Source: Polysphondylium violaceum
Lineage: Eukaryota > Evosea > Eumycetozoa > Dictyosteliales > Dictyosteliaceae
Direction of reading: 5' to 3'
DNA: 60,795 bases
NCBI GenBank assembly: GCA_000277445.1
Contig: AJWJ01000084.1
Coordinates: 1 to 60,795 of the forward strand
The notes below the pieces were generated by a model. The model saw only the letters and a list, made by a program, of their open reading frames with translations. It made no database searches and was not told where the DNA came from. Shown piece after piece: positions 59,331 to 60,795 of this stretch. Each line of letters starts with the position of its first letter. Positions within the stretch are counted from its first letter, which is position 1. Both the position numbers and the translations under genes were made by a program.

Positions 59331-59357
59331 AACTAAAGATAGTATCTATCTTTAGTT
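59331..59357. repeat. Perfect palindrome, copy 2
   Basis: AACTAAAGATAG and CTATCTTTAGTT pair perfectly around TAT, 307 bp after copy 1 and 63 bp from tRNA-Pro. The changed loop base with conserved arms suggests that the hairpin or the inverted sites are what is kept. Confidence 0.8.
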
Positions 59358-59419
59358 TCTATTAAATTTTTGTTACAAAATTTCAGAAGCCCGATAAATG
59401 AGTTATATAATTAAAAGAT

Positions 59420-59490
59420 GGGGAGATCCGAGAATCGAACTCAGGACGCTACCACCCAAAGGTAGCATTATACCACTTAACTAATCTCCC
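59420..59490 (-). tRNA. tRNA-Pro (anticodon UGG)
   Basis: The minus strand has acceptor arms GGGAGAT/ATCTCCC, a D arm in TAGTTAAGTGGTATAATG, anticodon stem CTACC/GGTAG with loop TTTGGGT (anticodon UGG), and T arm CTGAG/CTCGG with loop TTCGATT. The discriminator is C. A short T4 follows downstream as terminator. No intron. Confidence 0.92.
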
Positions 59491-59749
59491 TTGCTCGAAT
59501 CCTTAATTTTGGGTACAGTTTTTTATTTTTTTTCTTTTTTTTTTTTTTTCTTTATTCATTAAAACAAAAAAAATAATTTTTTTTCTTTATTTCTAATTAA
59601 AACAAAAATTTTTTTTTCTTTATTGAAAAATGAACATATTGAAGGAGGGGCATTATGCAACAATTGTCTACATCCTAATTAAAACAAAAGAAATATGCAT
59701 ATCCAGATGTACTTCAACTCTATAAAAATAATTCAACTAGAAGAGACTA

Positions 59750-59910
59750 AAAAAGAGCTGGAGAGATACCTGCATCCTCTGCAACCAACCAGAAACGTCG
59801 GAACACATATTCTTCACATGCCCTGTCTTAGAAGCTTTCAAAAATTCCCCGATGCTTAAAAAGCAACAACCTACAAAACAGTTTAAATGGTTTTGTGGAA
59901 GTGTCTAATC
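59750..59910 (+). mobile_element. LINE (non-LTR retrotransposon) 3' ORF fragment, zf-RVT motif
   Basis: The plus strand reads KSWRDTCILCNQPETSEHIF then FTCPVLEAFKNSP, ending in a stop near 59910. The C-x2-C-x(9)-H-x(4)-C pattern after a Trp is the zinc-binding motif at the C-terminus of reverse transcriptases of L1-clade LINEs. Dictyostelid LINEs of the TRE type insert near tRNA genes, and this fragment is about 260 bp from tRNA-Pro, on its 5' side. No reverse transcriptase, endonuclease or target duplication is visible; only the tail remains. Upstream coding is interrupted by a stop near 59738. Confidence 0.5.
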
Positions 59911-60147
59911 ACAAAGTGATAAACTAAAAAATAAGAAAATTAGTTTAAATAATCTTATACATCATTGTAAAATAGTACACTTATATAAAAGATAAATAGA
60001 TATAGATTTAAAGCTAATGGGTGACAAAGGTGGGATGAATTAGTAGAATTTTATTTAGCTATTTAGAATAATCCTAAAAAAAACTGGAGTTCATTTTGCA
60101 TATATGTTAGTATAATATTAATATAAATGAAAGTATTTTGGAAAGGT

Positions 60148-60393
60148 TTATTGAGTCTGACATTCCATAGAAGAAATATAGATACCAATGTCTTCCTGAC
60201 AATCCATCTCTAAAGCCATATCTTCCATAATTTGATCTTGATCAAAATACCTATAGAGATAGGCTTTGCTTTTATTACAATTGTGATCCAAGATCGTGGG
60301 TAAACTGAGTAAGTTAATAGATGATTGATTGGGGTATTGTGTAACTTGATGAGAGGTAAGTAGATAACCAATGAATGAGTTAGTCTGTGACAA
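60148..60393 (-). CDS. Possible terminal exon of an unknown gene
   Basis: An 81-codon open frame without an ATG runs to a TGA. It has ordinary amino acid composition (SSINLLSLPTILDHNCNKS, MEDMALEMDCQEDIGIYI) rather than the A/T-run bias of most false frames here. A CACAG acceptor-like site near its 5' end would allow it to be a last exon, but no upstream exon is evident. It may equally be a decayed fragment. Confidence 0.2.
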   Translation of the reverse strand: MSQTNSFIGYLLTSHQVTQYPNQSSINLLSLPTILDHNCNKSKAYLYRYFDQDQIMEDMALEMDCQEDIGIYISSMECQTQ

Positions 60394-60459
60394 TTTTTAG
60401 AGTTTTATCGCCCTATAGATAGATTAGGATGATAAAAGTATAGATTGAGCATTATTTGG

Positions 60460-60499
60460 CATGATTTTCCAAAATATAAAACTTTAAATTATAAAAATA
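60460..60499 (+). repeat. Diverged direct repeat, copy 2
   Basis: CATGATTTTCCAAAATATAA and the following AACTTTAAATTATAAAAATA match the copy at 59232-59272, about 1.23 kb away, in the same orientation. Confidence 0.6.
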
Positions 60500-60795
60500 A
60501 GTCGTTTTTATTCACCAAATAGCAATCATACATACATTACCATATAAGATATCTTGTAAGATAGGGCAAACCTCCTACATCTATAATACAATATAAGGTG
60601 TAGATCATCCATATTTTTTTTAAAGATAATGTAATTTTTGTTACAAAATTTGTAATTAGGTGTGCAAAAAAAATAAATTATACTATTATTATAGTTAAAA
60701 TAAGTTGTAAATGAAAGATTGATTATTAAAATATGTTTTATTCTTAACAAAAAACCCAGCTTTTATAGCTTTGGAAAAATATGAATTCAAATTGT

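Larger units (their letters stand above)
58994..60795. other. Repeat-rich region around tRNA-Pro
   Basis: This 1.8-kb stretch at the window end contains paired palindromes, a diverged direct repeat pair, tRNA-Pro, A/T-run DNA (59520-59620), a LINE zinc-finger fragment and a short minus-strand open frame, each listed separately. TTTTTGTTACAAAATTT occurs twice (about 59367 and 60637). No intact gene is seen. Confidence 0.5.

Noticed and set aside
60526-60750. Minus-strand open frame of 74 codons at the window end
   Set aside because: AT-biased composition and no motif; overlaps repeat-like DNA.

Overview
The window looks like nuclear DNA of a social amoeba (Dictyostelia). The signs are very AT-rich intergenic DNA full of A/T runs, long Asn (AAT) and Gln (CAA) runs inside proteins, short introns (about 60-100 nt, a few longer) with GTAAGT-like donors and T-rich TAG acceptors, mostly TAA stops, A-rich sequence before start codons, and lineage-typical genes: severin, a TSET-complex subunit, a hybrid histidine kinase and a remnant of a TIG-domain protein. 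Many exons are clearly richer in G+C than would be expected for D. discoideum, so another dictyostelid is more likely; that is inference.

Layout. 1.5-11.3 kb (+): an Asn/Gln-rich protein with a forkhead-like core, a TMEM214-like ER membrane protein, and a large double-propeller protein that matches the TTRAY subunit of TSET. 11.4-21.2 kb (both strands): an unrecognised two-span membrane protein, a Myb/TRF-like nuclear protein, a Cdc1/PGAP5-type metallophosphoesterase, a lysophospholipid acyltransferase and a TMEM53-type hydrolase. tRNA-Leu(CAG) lies at 21.8 kb. 22.1-30 kb: a large nuclear candidate (possible TAF1C/Rrn6), mitochondrial enoyl reductase and a CRAL-TRIO protein. 30-35.5 kb: a gene-poor stretch with two decayed gene remnants on either side of severin, then a Rab5-like GTPase. 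35.8-43 kb: a CIA30/NDUFAF1 homologue divergently paired with a SAM methyltransferase, then a Mei2-like RNA-binding protein. 43.2-59 kb (all +): a candidate DUSE-driven small RNA, PFK-2/FBPase-2, an unrecognised (possibly MUN-type) protein, NOP9, a PQ-loop transporter and a hybrid histidine kinase. The end holds tRNA-Pro(UGG), paired palindromes, diverged repeats and a LINE zinc-finger fragment.

There is no operon-like logic. This is an ordinary gene-dense nuclear segment serving membrane trafficking and lipids (TSET, Rab, acyltransferase, GPI phosphoesterase), mitochondria (MECR, CIA30), RNA biology (NOP9, Mei2-like) and signalling. The most interesting signals are a PFK-2/FBPase-2 whose bisphosphatase half has lost its catalytic His and Glu and which carries an N-terminal Bud6/Aip3-like domain; a structured, T-terminated candidate ncRNA behind a perfect DUSE; a histidine kinase with a degenerate second receiver; and a TRF-like Myb protein. 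Five genic frame breaks all fall in A-runs or purine repeats, which points to sequence errors more than to biology.
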